Of a DNA stretch of 64,000 nt, positions 16,978 to 25,003 are shown piece after piece. Position 1 is the stretch's first letter. The number at the start of each line of letters is the position of its first letter. Under the pieces are notes generated by a model. It worked only from the letters and a program-made list of their open reading frames with translations, had not been told where the DNA came from and made no database searches. The DNA comes from Paenibacillus_AA sp045062745 (GTDB lineage: Bacteria; Bacillota; Bacilli; Paenibacillales; NBRC-103111): NCBI RefSeq assembly GCF_045062745.1, contig NZ_JBJGED010000024.1, positions 1 to 64,000 of the forward strand, in the 5' to 3' direction. The position numbers and the translations under genes are program-made.

Positions 16978-17580
16978 TTAGGGCAGCGTAATAATCCTGA
17001 CAACGTCGGCGACATCCGCATTGTTCGCGAATTCATGATAGCCAAAGCGGATTCGGCCGCTCAGCTTTTGCTCCTCCAGTAGTGCGATGAATTTCGTCGG
17101 TTCGGTGAGGATCTGGCTTTGGACCAGCAGGTTGGCGACCGACGTGGCGTCCGTCTTATCAGGGATAAACACGGAGCGGATCGTCGGCGTCGGACTAGGG
17201 GCAGGCGTCGCGGCCGCGGTGTTCGCAGCGGGCGGAGTCGGCGTATTCGCAGGCGCCGGAGTGGCTGGCGCTGACGGTGTAGCGGCTGCTCCGGCCGCTC
17301 CAGTGGCTCCAGCAGCTGTTCCGGTTGGTGTTCCGGCTGTCTTTGCCAACCGCGCTTTCTCGTCCTCCGCCGCTTTCGCCTTCAGCTCTTCCACCTGCTG
17401 CTGCGTGTACACCTTCAAATTCAGCCGCTCCGCCTCGCTCCTGACTTGCTCCGCCGTCAGGGAGCCTAGGTTCACGGACTTATTCTCCAATTGATCGACT
17501 TTCCACATGAGCTGCAGCAGCACCGCGCCGAGGATCAATCCGCTGCCGAGCCCGACGAGATACGTTTTGTTCTTAAGCAC
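16978..17580 (-). CDS. Membrane-anchored protein resembling the LysM-like part of MltG/YceG
   Basis: About 200 residues. A single membrane segment near the N-terminus (YLVGLGSGLILGAVLLQLMW) is followed by a charged segment, an Ala/Pro/Thr-rich low-complexity stretch (about 80–135), and a conserved C-terminal domain (SVANLLVQSQIL…FIALLEEQKLSGRIRFGYHEF) that looks like the LysM-like substrate-binding part of endolytic transglycosylases of the MltG/YceG family. The catalytic domain is absent. GTG at 17580 has GGAGGA nine bases upstream and overlaps the preceding stop. Last gene before rpsB. A role in the cell wall near the flagellum is possible but is only inference. Confidence 0.65.
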   Translation of the reverse strand: MLKNKTYLVGLGSGLILGAVLLQLMWKVDQLENKSVNLGSLTAEQVRSEAERLNLKVYTQQQVEELKAKAAEDEKARLAKTAGTPTGTAAGATGAAGAAATPSAPATPAPANTPTPPAANTAAATPAPSPTPTIRSVFIPDKTDATSVANLLVQSQILTEPTKFIALLEEQKLSGRIRFGYHEFANNADVADVVRIITLP

Positions 17581-18175
17581 GGGCCCCATCCTCCTGCTTC
17601 GCCAGCTGCAAGATGAGCATCACTTCGCCCTTGTTCATGCCCAGCTTCTTCGCGATGTGGTCAATCGACTTGCCTTGCTTCTCCAGCCGGAACAGATCGG
17701 CATAGCGACTGCGGATGTTCATCCCGCCCGCGGGCTCGGCGTCCGTATCCGGCTGCGCCGGTACGGGCTGCCCGGCCGGTATGCCGGAACCCCCGGTCGC
17801 GGCGGCGGACAGCTTGTCCGCAATCGGCGCTGCAGACGTCGCCGTCTGTTGAACGGCGGCCTCTTGCACCCTAGCCTGCGTTTCTGCCTGCAGCAGCCGG
17901 TCGAGCTGCTTCGTGATGTCGAGATTTTGCCGTTCGAGCGCCTCGAGCCGGCCCTGAAGCTTCGCGGTATGCTTCTCATGGTCATGCTTCATCTCGCTTA
18001 CCAGTTCCAGCAGCTGGCGGTTCTCCTCTTCCAGCTCGGCCGTGAACTGATCCATCGTCGCTTCGATTTCTTTCATTGTCGTGCCAGGTACCGCTTCCGT
18101 GCGCTTACCGGGTTTGAGCGTGGCGAAGACGAGCACCACGGCGCCCAACAGCACGATATAAAGCCAAGGTTCCAC
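17573..18175 (-). CDS. swrB: SwrB-like/DUF6115 membrane protein
   Basis: About 200 residues: an N-terminal membrane segment (LYIVLLGAVVLVFATL), a coiled coil (about 35–105) and a C-terminal HTH-like segment (RYADLFRLEKQGKSIDHIAK, KLGMNKGEVMLIL). Position and architecture match B. subtilis SwrB, the gene between sigD and rpsB that helps FliM and FliP assemble in the hook-basal body. GTG at 18175 has AAAGGTGA five bases upstream. Sequence identity to SwrB outside the C-terminus cannot be judged by eye, so the symbol is tentative. Confidence 0.6.
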   Translation of the reverse strand: MEPWLYIVLLGAVVLVFATLKPGKRTEAVPGTTMKEIEATMDQFTAELEEENRQLLELVSEMKHDHEKHTAKLQGRLEALERQNLDITKQLDRLLQAETQARVQEAAVQQTATSAAPIADKLSAAATGGSGIPAGQPVPAQPDTDAEPAGGMNIRSRYADLFRLEKQGKSIDHIAKKLGMNKGEVMLILQLAKQEDGARA

Positions 18176-18218
18176 CGTTTTCACCTTTTCGCTTTTAAAT
18201 AGTAGGTATCAGCAGCTG

Positions 18219-18545
18219 CTACAACGACAAATCAATATGACGCCCTTTGAAAGGGTGGCCATTCGGCTCATCGGCCGGCCTGGAGCCTGATTTCTTGACG
18301 CCTGCTCCCGCCTTTGCCGATGATGGAGGCTTCTCGCGACGCTCGCCCGAACCGTCCTTGATCCGCTTCGGCACGGACTCTTCCACCTTGCTCGCTTTGC
18401 GGCGCTGTTGCTCCGTTTGCTGCATCGCACCTGCCGCGAGTGCAGCTTGATCAACCATCGGTTTGTGGTACAGCTGATTTTGAACAACCCCGGCTTCCTT
18501 CGTTCGAGGAATCGCCAATTGCATTTCAACCGATTTCAAGCTCAT
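18219..18545 (-). CDS. Conserved small protein of unknown function
   Basis: 108 residues, hydrophilic, no membrane segment. The N-terminal 40 residues (MSLKSVEMQLAIPRTKEAG, VVQNQLYHKPMVDQ) look conserved and structured, whereas the remainder is Lys/Arg/Ser/Pro-rich and probably disordered. A GAGGTGA site lies four bases before the ATG. It is encoded between the FapA-like gene and the SwrB-like gene in the distal fla/che operon, so a motility-related role is plausible, but I do not recognise a function. Confidence 0.7.
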   Translation of the reverse strand: MSLKSVEMQLAIPRTKEAGVVQNQLYHKPMVDQAALAAGAMQQTEQQRRKASKVEESVPKRIKDGSGERREKPPSSAKAGAGVKKSGSRPADEPNGHPFKGRHIDLSL

Positions 18546-18608
18546 ACGATCACCTCATTCGGTTCGGTATGGCGGACGGCTTAGCTTATGGGTAAGGGAC
18601 AGTTCGAT

Positions 18609-20015
18609 TTATGAGTTCGGCAGCATGGCGATATCGCCGTCCAAATATTTGAAATAAACCCGAGGCGCAGATTCCTTGACGAACCGGGTATACCGCCCGA
18701 TGACGATCTTCGTGCCGCCGTAGACGATCGAGATGATCTCGACGCGGGCTCGGTCCGTATCCTCGAGCGTTTTCTCTATCTCCAATATACGCTCTCTCGA
18801 TGCGGCTTGTTCCTCCAACGCTTGCTTCTTCGTATGCGTCAGCTTGATGCGCATCGCGATTTTATCTTGACTGAGCTGTCCGGCCGCGGCCATCTGATCG
18901 AGCAGCACGAGCGCCTTCTCCGTCTTGTCCAGGCTGTCCGCCAGCTGCCGCAGCTGAGTGCGCAGCGTACTGAGCTCGTTCCGCAGCTCGGGGAGGACGC
19001 CCACTTCGATCGCAGTTGGCGTAGACATCGTGTTGCCTACGACGCGCGCGACGACTTTCTCCCCTGCCTGCACGGTGCCTCCGATGATCAATCCTTTGGC
19101 GCCTTTGCAGATCACGTTGCGGCCGGCCCGAATCTGCGAATGCATGATGCTTTGCGTCACTAGAATGTCTTGGCCGGCTTCCACCTGCGCATCCTGGATG
19201 AAGGCGCTTTTCACATTCACCCCCGCGCGGATCATGCCCTTGTTATGCCCGAGAATGCCGGCGCTGATCTCGATCGAACCGACCGCTTCGAGTTCGGCGC
19301 TCTCGACGCCGCCCGTTACGCGGATATCCCCGGCCGCCTTCACCTTGAACCCGGGCAGCACGTTGCCGCGAATGACGACCGAGCCGAAAAAATCGATATT
19401 GCCGATCCGGTAGTCGACATCCCCGTTCACCTCGTAGATCGGAAACACATTGATCTTGCCCCGGTCGGTTAACGTCATCATCCCGTCCATGGCGGAGTAG
19501 AGCGCGAGCTGGTCGCCGTCGGAGACGACATTTTTACCGATCTTGAACTTGGCTTCCTTGCCTCTCCGACCTTCCAGCACTTCCCCGGACACCGATTTGC
19601 CCGGCGTGCCTTCTTCCGCCACGATCCGTTCCGCGATCAGCTGCCCTTTGCGCACGTTCCAGATCCGGGAGATTTCTTTGAAATCCACCGTGCCGTCGTC
19701 GTTCTCCTGCGGTCTCTTGTTCGCCTGTTCCGTATCGTACAACATGCGAATCTCGCCGTCCCTCCCAGCCTTCGGAGGTTCTCCTTCCGCGATCAGCGTC
19801 ATCTTGCCGGCGAATCTCCTCGGGTTCTCCGCGATCTGCTGCAGGATGCCCTGTTTCACACCATATCGGACCCGGTAGCGGCTGAGCAAATCCTCCAAGT
19901 CTTTGAGTGTGCAAGTGATCGGCTCGGCCATCGGTTGGATGGCGAGATAAGCGTACACTCGATCATCCGACAGCTCCACGGTCATCCATTGTTCAACAGC
20001 ATATTCACTGGACAA
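18609..20015 (-). CDS. FapA/DUF342 family protein
   Basis: 468 residues. The N-terminal part (1–150) is followed by DUF342: repeated Gly-rich beta-helix rungs (VNGDVDYRIGNIDFFGSVVIRG, written here in part; then GDIRVTGGVESAELEAVGSIEI; ILGHNKGMIRAGVNVKSAFI) and a coiled coil (about 345–425). The B. subtilis relatives include YlxL-region and FapA-type proteins of unclear biochemical role; in other bacteria FapA (DUF342) affects signalling and polymer synthesis. TTG start with GGAGG eight bases upstream. It follows sigD in the distal flagellar operon. Confidence 0.85.
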   Translation of the reverse strand: MSSEYAVEQWMTVELSDDRVYAYLAIQPMAEPITCTLKDLEDLLSRYRVRYGVKQGILQQIAENPRRFAGKMTLIAEGEPPKAGRDGEIRMLYDTEQANKRPQENDDGTVDFKEISRIWNVRKGQLIAERIVAEEGTPGKSVSGEVLEGRRGKEAKFKIGKNVVSDGDQLALYSAMDGMMTLTDRGKINVFPIYEVNGDVDYRIGNIDFFGSVVIRGNVLPGFKVKAAGDIRVTGGVESAELEAVGSIEISAGILGHNKGMIRAGVNVKSAFIQDAQVEAGQDILVTQSIMHSQIRAGRNVICKGAKGLIIGGTVQAGEKVVARVVGNTMSTPTAIEVGVLPELRNELSTLRTQLRQLADSLDKTEKALVLLDQMAAAGQLSQDKIAMRIKLTHTKKQALEEQAASRERILEIEKTLEDTDRARVEIISIVYGGTKIVIGRYTRFVKESAPRVYFKYLDGDIAMLPNS

Positions 20016-20036
20016 TCCAATTTCCTCCTTCCCGCT

Positions 20037-20822
20037 TCAGTCTTGAAGCAGTTGGTTTTTCCACCTGGCAAGCGAGCCTCTGAGCCGCAAAATAGCCTTC
20101 GAATGCAACTGCGAGATCCGGGAGGGCGATAACGACATCACTTCGGCGATTTCACTAAGCGACAGCTCCTCATAGTAGAACAGTGACACGACCGTTCGTT
20201 CCTTCTCGGTCAGCTTTTCGATCGCCTTGGCGAGCGACTCCTTCAAGTAATACTCGTTAACCTTATATTCCGGGTTTTTCGCCTTTTCGTCAATGAGCAG
20301 CGACAACCGCGTTTCCGCGTCCTCATCCTTGATCGGATCGTCGAACGAACTGACCGTCGTGATGGAGATTTCCTGAAGCATTTGTTGAAACTCTTTTTCC
20401 GTGATCTGCAAATAGGCGCTGATCTCCCGATCCGTCACGGACCGGAGGTATTCCTGCTCGAGCTTTTGATACGCATCCTCCAGCCGCTTGGCTTTCTCGC
20501 GGACGGACCGCGGCACCCAATCGCCCTGCCGCAGCCCGTCGATCGTCGCCCCCCGGATGCGCCAGGAAGCGTACGTCTCGAATTGGAGCCCCCGTTCATA
20601 ATCGAATTTTTCCACCGCGTCGATCAAGCCGAGCATCCCGTAGCTGCACAGATCGTCCCGGGATACATTGCGGGGCAGACCGATGAGCAGGCGATTCACG
20701 ACGTAGTCGACCAAGGGCAAATATTGCTCGATCAACATTTGTTTCGCCGAGAGCAAGCCGTCCACTTTCCACTGCTTCCATAGGTCCATCTTGGATATAG
20801 GGGATTGCTTTTGTTGCATCAT
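20037..20822 (-). CDS. sigD: RNA polymerase sigma factor SigD (FliA/WhiG family)
   Basis: Directs transcription of late flagellar, chemotaxis and autolysin genes. 261 residues with region 2 (LPLVDYVVNRLLIGLPRNV, DLCSYGMLGLIDAVEKFD, FETYASWRIRGATIDGLR), region 3 and a region 4 HTH (LSLSEIAEVMSLSPSRISQLHSKA in part). All are characteristic of FliA/SigD. It is encoded near the end of the fla/che operon, as in B. subtilis, a position known there to make its level sensitive to transcript length. FlgM is not encoded in this window. Confidence 0.97.
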   Translation of the reverse strand: MMQQKQSPISKMDLWKQWKVDGLLSAKQMLIEQYLPLVDYVVNRLLIGLPRNVSRDDLCSYGMLGLIDAVEKFDYERGLQFETYASWRIRGATIDGLRQGDWVPRSVREKAKRLEDAYQKLEQEYLRSVTDREISAYLQITEKEFQQMLQEISITTVSSFDDPIKDEDAETRLSLLIDEKAKNPEYKVNEYYLKESLAKAIEKLTEKERTVVSLFYYEELSLSEIAEVMSLSPSRISQLHSKAILRLRGSLARWKNQLLQD

Positions 20823-20837
20823 GTTTCACCGCACTCC

Positions 20838-21254
20838 TTACTCTTCCGTGAGGCGCCGCAACGCTTGGGCCAGCTCATCCGGCTCGGCGGGCAATGTCGT
20901 GAGCCTCTTCGGCTTGAGCAACTGAAACTCCTCCTTCGCCGGATCGGTGTCGGACCGCTCTTCCCGGAGCAGCCGGTCCAGTTCATCCTGATCGACCGGA
21001 GTAACCGCATCGACCGACTGGCCCTTGCCATCCTCCGGACTCGCCGCTTGCGCCGCCGTCTCTTGAAACTCTTTCAGCCCCGCCAAGGTGCCGAGCCCGA
21101 AGCGTATTGCGAAGCCTACCCCAAACATGATGAGAAATCCGTAAACGCTCTGCCAAAGAGTAGTAATGAAAAAGTTATCGCCAACCGAGAGCAGGAACGT
21201 AAATCCGAACCCGACGGCCCCCAACACCAAATTCCAACGAAAGGTCCCTATCAT
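20838..21254 (-). CDS. Small membrane protein of unknown function between cheD and sigD
   Basis: 138 residues. Two hydrophobic segments in the first 55 residues (LVLGAVGFGFTFLLSVG and VYGFLIMFGVGFAIRFGLG) are followed by an acidic cytoplasmic-type tail. The ATG shares a base with the cheD stop (TGATG), so it is translationally coupled to cheD. No known motif seen. Its position in the chemotaxis-sigD part of the operon is typical of Paenibacillus-type loci but absent from the B. subtilis operon. Confidence 0.75.
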   Translation of the reverse strand: MIGTFRWNLVLGAVGFGFTFLLSVGDNFFITTLWQSVYGFLIMFGVGFAIRFGLGTLAGLKEFQETAAQAASPEDGKGQSVDAVTPVDQDELDRLLREERSDTDPAKEEFQLLKPKRLTTLPAEPDELAQALRRLTEE

Positions 21255-21748
21255 CAAATTTCCTTGACTCCTTGTTGAACGGTTCGCAGTACCAGAGTAC
21301 CTGTAGCGTTATGAAACTCGATCGTCCGCCCGAAGGTGCCGCCGGTATCCTCCGCCCGGATCGGGATCGAGGCCGCACCCAGGATCGCCTTGCAAGACTC
21401 CACGTTCCGCGGGCCAATGCGCATCGTATCCTGAGTACCGACGAAAGCGAACATTTGGGCACCGCCCGCGAGCTTCGCTTCCAGCCGGCGCACGGACGCA
21501 CCCGCCCGCTTCAGCCGGTCGATCAATTCCGGGATCGCAGTGTCGGCGTACTTGGCGACGTTCAGCGTCCCTTCCTTCGCAATGTCCGATGAAGGCAGCA
21601 TAACATGCGCCATACCGGCGATTCTCGTAACGGGATCATACAGGGTCACGCCCACGCACGAGCCCAATCCCGTCGTCTTCAAGATTCCGATCGTCTCGAG
21701 GATATTCAAATCCGCCATTCCGACTTTTACGATCGTATCCGGGGTCAT
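21254..21748 (-). CDS. cheD: Chemoreceptor glutamine deamidase CheD
   Basis: Deamidates receptor glutamines and interacts with CheC. 164 residues. The Cys/His/Thr active site is visible: GLGSCVGVTLYD with the catalytic Cys near residue 31, GMAHVMLPSS with the His near 48, and downstream AKLAGGAQMF. The ATG overlaps the cheC stop by four bases, matching the CheC–CheD functional complex. Confidence 0.97.
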   Translation of the reverse strand: MTPDTIVKVGMADLNILETIGILKTTGLGSCVGVTLYDPVTRIAGMAHVMLPSSDIAKEGTLNVAKYADTAIPELIDRLKRAGASVRRLEAKLAGGAQMFAFVGTQDTMRIGPRNVESCKAILGAASIPIRAEDTGGTFGRTIEFHNATGTLVLRTVQQGVKEI

Positions 21749-22365
21749 TCTAACGGTACTCCGAGCGAATGGAACAGCTTGTCGAACGCTTCCGGATCGG
21801 GAATGAAGAAGAAATGCCCTTTCACTTGATCCGACCCTTCGAGGAACTGGGTATCGATAAACAGGGCGTGGTCCCCCATTTCACCATATTGCAACAAACC
21901 GTAACTTATGATGGCTCCTACCATATCAATCGTTAAAGCGGGCACCGTTGGAATCATATTCAGCTTTGTGAAGTCGGACAAGGAGCTCAAGTAGGAGCCG
22001 GCCAAAATGTTTCCGATCTCGTTCAGCGCCGACAGCTCCATCTCCGAGTAAGAGCCGGGCTGCTCGACGTCGATGCCTGCGAAATTATGAAGCAGCCGCT
22101 TGGCGGAATCTTCGGTGAAGAAGAAAAACATGTTGCCCGGCACTTCCCCCACGACCCGGAGGAAAACGGCCAGCACGACCTGTTCGGCCCCGCCAAGGCT
22201 GTTCACGATGTCCTCGAACGGCAGCAGGTTGACCTTCGGGACTTGCATGTCGATCGGCTTGTCGAGCAGCCGGGACAAAGCCGTCGCGGCATTGCCCGCC
22301 CCGATGTTGCCGACCTCTTTCAACACATCCAACTGAAATTCGGCGAAATCATAGAAGTTCGCCAT
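21745..22365 (-). CDS. cheC: CheY-P phosphatase CheC
   Basis: Removes phosphate from CheY-P; activity is enhanced by CheD. 206 residues with both ExxN-type catalytic helices: LKEVGNIGAGNAATAL (Glu17, Asn20) and LNEIGNILAGSYLSSL (near residue 115). An intact pair of sites indicates a functional two-site CheC. It lies between cheW and cheD, start right after cheW. Confidence 0.97.
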   Translation of the reverse strand: MANFYDFAEFQLDVLKEVGNIGAGNAATALSRLLDKPIDMQVPKVNLLPFEDIVNSLGGAEQVVLAVFLRVVGEVPGNMFFFFTEDSAKRLLHNFAGIDVEQPGSYSEMELSALNEIGNILAGSYLSSLSDFTKLNMIPTVPALTIDMVGAIISYGLLQYGEMGDHALFIDTQFLEGSDQVKGHFFFIPDPEAFDKLFHSLGVPLE

Positions 22366-22827
22366 CTACGCCTCAAGCTGTTCCAGCTGCACGATCTCGC
22401 TCTTGTTCAGCACTTCCTCGAGGTTCAGCAGCACGAGCAGGCTGCCGGACGGGAGCTTCGCCACGCCGCGCAAATATTTGGCGCGAATGCCGCCCACGAT
22501 CTCCGGAGGAGCCTCGATCGAGTCGGAATCGACATCGAGCACGTCGTTCGCGGAGTCGACGATCAAGCCGACTTCCATATCCTTGACCGCGACGATGATA
22601 ATCCGCGAATTGTCGGTGTAGTCGGATTCGGCCAGCTGGAAGCGGCCGCGCAGGTCGATGACCGGCACGACGACGCCGCGCAGGTTGATGACGCCCTTGA
22701 CGAATGCCGGCGTCTTCGGCACGCGGGTGAGCGGCTGCATCCGCTCGATCGTCCGGACGCTGTCCACTTCAACGCCGTATTGCTCGTGCGCCAGTGTAAA
22801 TACGATCACTTTCAGTTCTTCTCCCAT
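22366..22827 (-). CDS. cheW: Chemotaxis coupling protein CheW
   Basis: Links receptors to CheA. 153 residues forming two SH3-like beta-barrels. Recognisable parts are VIVFTLAHEQYGVEVDSVRTI at the start, VKGVINLRGVVVPVIDLRGRF in the middle (given here only by landmarks) and GLIVDSANDVLDVDSD. It sits between cheA and cheC, 13 bases from cheA. Confidence 0.97.
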   Translation of the reverse strand: MGEELKVIVFTLAHEQYGVEVDSVRTIERMQPLTRVPKTPAFVKGVINLRGVVVPVIDLRGRFQLAESDYTDNSRIIIVAVKDMEVGLIVDSANDVLDVDSDSIEAPPEIVGGIRAKYLRGVAKLPSGSLLVLLNLEEVLNKSEIVQLEQLEA

Positions 22828-22840
22828 AGTCCTAACCCCC

Positions 22841-24937
22841 TTATTTGATCAAAGCGTTCGTATCGATAATTAAAGCGACTTGCCCGTCTCCCAGAATCGT
22901 AGCGCCGGAGACGGCGAACAAGTTCGTCAAATATAGGCCGAGCGACTTGAGGACGATCTCCTGCTGCCCGATGAATTCGTCGACCATCAGCGCAGCCATC
23001 TTGTCGCCTTTGCGGATGACTACGATCTCCGTCTCCGCTTCGTTCGCTTCCGAGTAGCTCGGAATGTCGAACAGGCTGCTGAGCGAGACGAGCGGCACGA
23101 TATGGTCGCGGAACTGAATCACCTTCGCACCGTGCACGAGGCGGATCTGGTCCCGCTGCACGATCGACGTCTCCAGAATGGAGGACAGCGGGATCGCGTA
23201 TTTCTCGTCGCCCATGCGGATGAGCATGGCCGAGATGATGGACAGCGTGAGCGGGAGCTGGACCGTAAACGTAGTCCCCTGGCCTAGCTTGGACGCCACC
23301 GTCACATTGCCGCCGAGCGACTCGATCTTCGTCTTCACTACGTCTAGCCCCACGCCGCGACCGGAAATATCGGAGATTTTGTCCGCCGTGCTGAAGCCGG
23401 ACGCGAACAGCAGCTGGTACACCTCTTCGTCCTTCAAGCTCTTCGCCTGCTCGGCGGACAGTACGCCCTTCTCAATCGCGGACTTCACCACTTTATCGCG
23501 GTTGATGCCCTTGCCGTCTTCCTGAATGTCGATGAACACGTGATTGCCGCTATGGTAAGCGCGCAGCTGGACGGTTCCCGTCTCCGGCTTGCCGGCCGCA
23601 ATACGCTCCGCGACTGTCTCGATGCCGTGATCGACGGCATTGCGGAGCAAGTGCACGAGCGGATCGCCGATCTCGTCGATGACGGTGCGGTCGAGCTCGG
23701 TTTCGGCGCCGGTAATGACCAGGTCAACCTTCTTGTCCAGCGACTTGGCCAGATCGCGAATCATACGCGGGAACCGGTTGAACACGTTGTCGACCGGCAC
23801 CATGCGCAGCTTCAAGACGATGTTCTGCAGATCGGTGCTGACGCGGGCCATATGCTCGACCGTTTCCGTCAGGTCGTTCACGCGAATCTCGCTCGCCAAT
23901 TGCTCGAGCCGGACCCGGTCGATCAGCAGCTCGCTGAACAAGTTCATCAGTACGTCGAGCCGTTCGATGTCGACGCGGATCGTTCGGCCGCCTACCGGAG
24001 CGGCCGACGGTGCTTGCGCCGGTGCGGAGGCCGGGGAGCCCGCCGCAGCCGGTTTGTCCAGCACCGCGCTGGCGGCCGACATTTGCTGCAGCGCGGACGT
24101 CTGCGCCTTCGCCTCGGCGGGAGCCGCGGACGTCGAGGCCCCAGCGGCATCGCGTCCTCCGGCTGCCTTCAGCTTGAAGAGCGCATCGGCATCGAGGGGG
24201 GCGACTTCTACGCGCTCGATCTCGCTGATGTTGGCGACCGCCTTGTCGAGGACAGCCGCCTCCACGTGCGAGACGACGAACACGGTGAACCCGCGATCGA
24301 ATTTCTCTTTCTCGATGTCTTCGACAGACGGGAACGACTTCACAACTTCCCCGTTCTGCTCCAATGTATCGAATACCATATAGGCCCGGGCCGCTTTTAG
24401 GATGCATGTAGCCTGCAACGCTACCTCGATCCGGTACACCTGCATGCCCGCCTCAAGCGATTGCAGCAGGACGGAGTATTGGAATTCGTCGAGCCGGTCC
24501 GCGAACGGGGCCGATTCGCCCGCCGCGCTACCTGAGGCGGCACCGCCACTGGCATAGTCGCCGGAGACGATCGACTTCAGCGCTTGGACGATCTCGGTAA
24601 CATCGGCTTTCCCGGTTCCGCCGGCCGTAATGTCGTGCACCATGCTCTCGAGCGAGTCCACGCTGCGGAAGATCGTGTCGAAGATGAACGGATTCATCTG
24701 CAGCTTGTGATTGCGCACCAGGTCGAGCACATTCTCCATCTCGTGCGTGAGCGATGCCAGGTCCTCGAACCCCATCGTCGCCGACATGCCCTTCAGCGTA
24801 TGGGCCGACCGGAAGATGACCTGGACGATGCTGATGTCCTCCGGGGTCGCTTCCAGCTTCAACAGGTTTTCGTTGATCGCTTGCAAATGTTCTTTCGATT
24901 CATCGATAAACATACTTAGGTATTGGTTTAATTCCAT
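22841..24937 (-). CDS. cheA: Chemotaxis histidine kinase CheA
   Basis: Receives receptor signals and phosphorylates CheY and CheB. 698 residues. Domains: HPt with phospho-His46 in FRSAHTLKGMSATMGF; P2 region (about 160–255); Ala/Pro-rich linker (about 260–310); dimerisation domain; HATPase with LVHLLRNAVDHGIE, DDGKG-like EDGKGI and GRGVGLDVV; and C-terminal CheW-like domain ending in LIIDTNALI. Only one regulatory P2 domain is seen. It follows cheB across a 66-base gap. Confidence 0.98.
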   Translation of the reverse strand: MELNQYLSMFIDESKEHLQAINENLLKLEATPEDISIVQVIFRSAHTLKGMSATMGFEDLASLTHEMENVLDLVRNHKLQMNPFIFDTIFRSVDSLESMVHDITAGGTGKADVTEIVQALKSIVSGDYASGGAASGSAAGESAPFADRLDEFQYSVLLQSLEAGMQVYRIEVALQATCILKAARAYMVFDTLEQNGEVVKSFPSVEDIEKEKFDRGFTVFVVSHVEAAVLDKAVANISEIERVEVAPLDADALFKLKAAGGRDAAGASTSAAPAEAKAQTSALQQMSAASAVLDKPAAAGSPASAPAQAPSAAPVGGRTIRVDIERLDVLMNLFSELLIDRVRLEQLASEIRVNDLTETVEHMARVSTDLQNIVLKLRMVPVDNVFNRFPRMIRDLAKSLDKKVDLVITGAETELDRTVIDEIGDPLVHLLRNAVDHGIETVAERIAAGKPETGTVQLRAYHSGNHVFIDIQEDGKGINRDKVVKSAIEKGVLSAEQAKSLKDEEVYQLLFASGFSTADKISDISGRGVGLDVVKTKIESLGGNVTVASKLGQGTTFTVQLPLTLSIISAMLIRMGDEKYAIPLSSILETSIVQRDQIRLVHGAKVIQFRDHIVPLVSLSSLFDIPSYSEANEAETEIVVIRKGDKMAALMVDEFIGQQEIVLKSLGLYLTNLFAVSGATILGDGQVALIIDTNALIK

Positions 24938-25003
24938 TAATCTGACACCTCCCTGAAGTGACTGACGCTTACGTCGGACGGTCTGCCGAACCCGGTCATG
25001 CTC

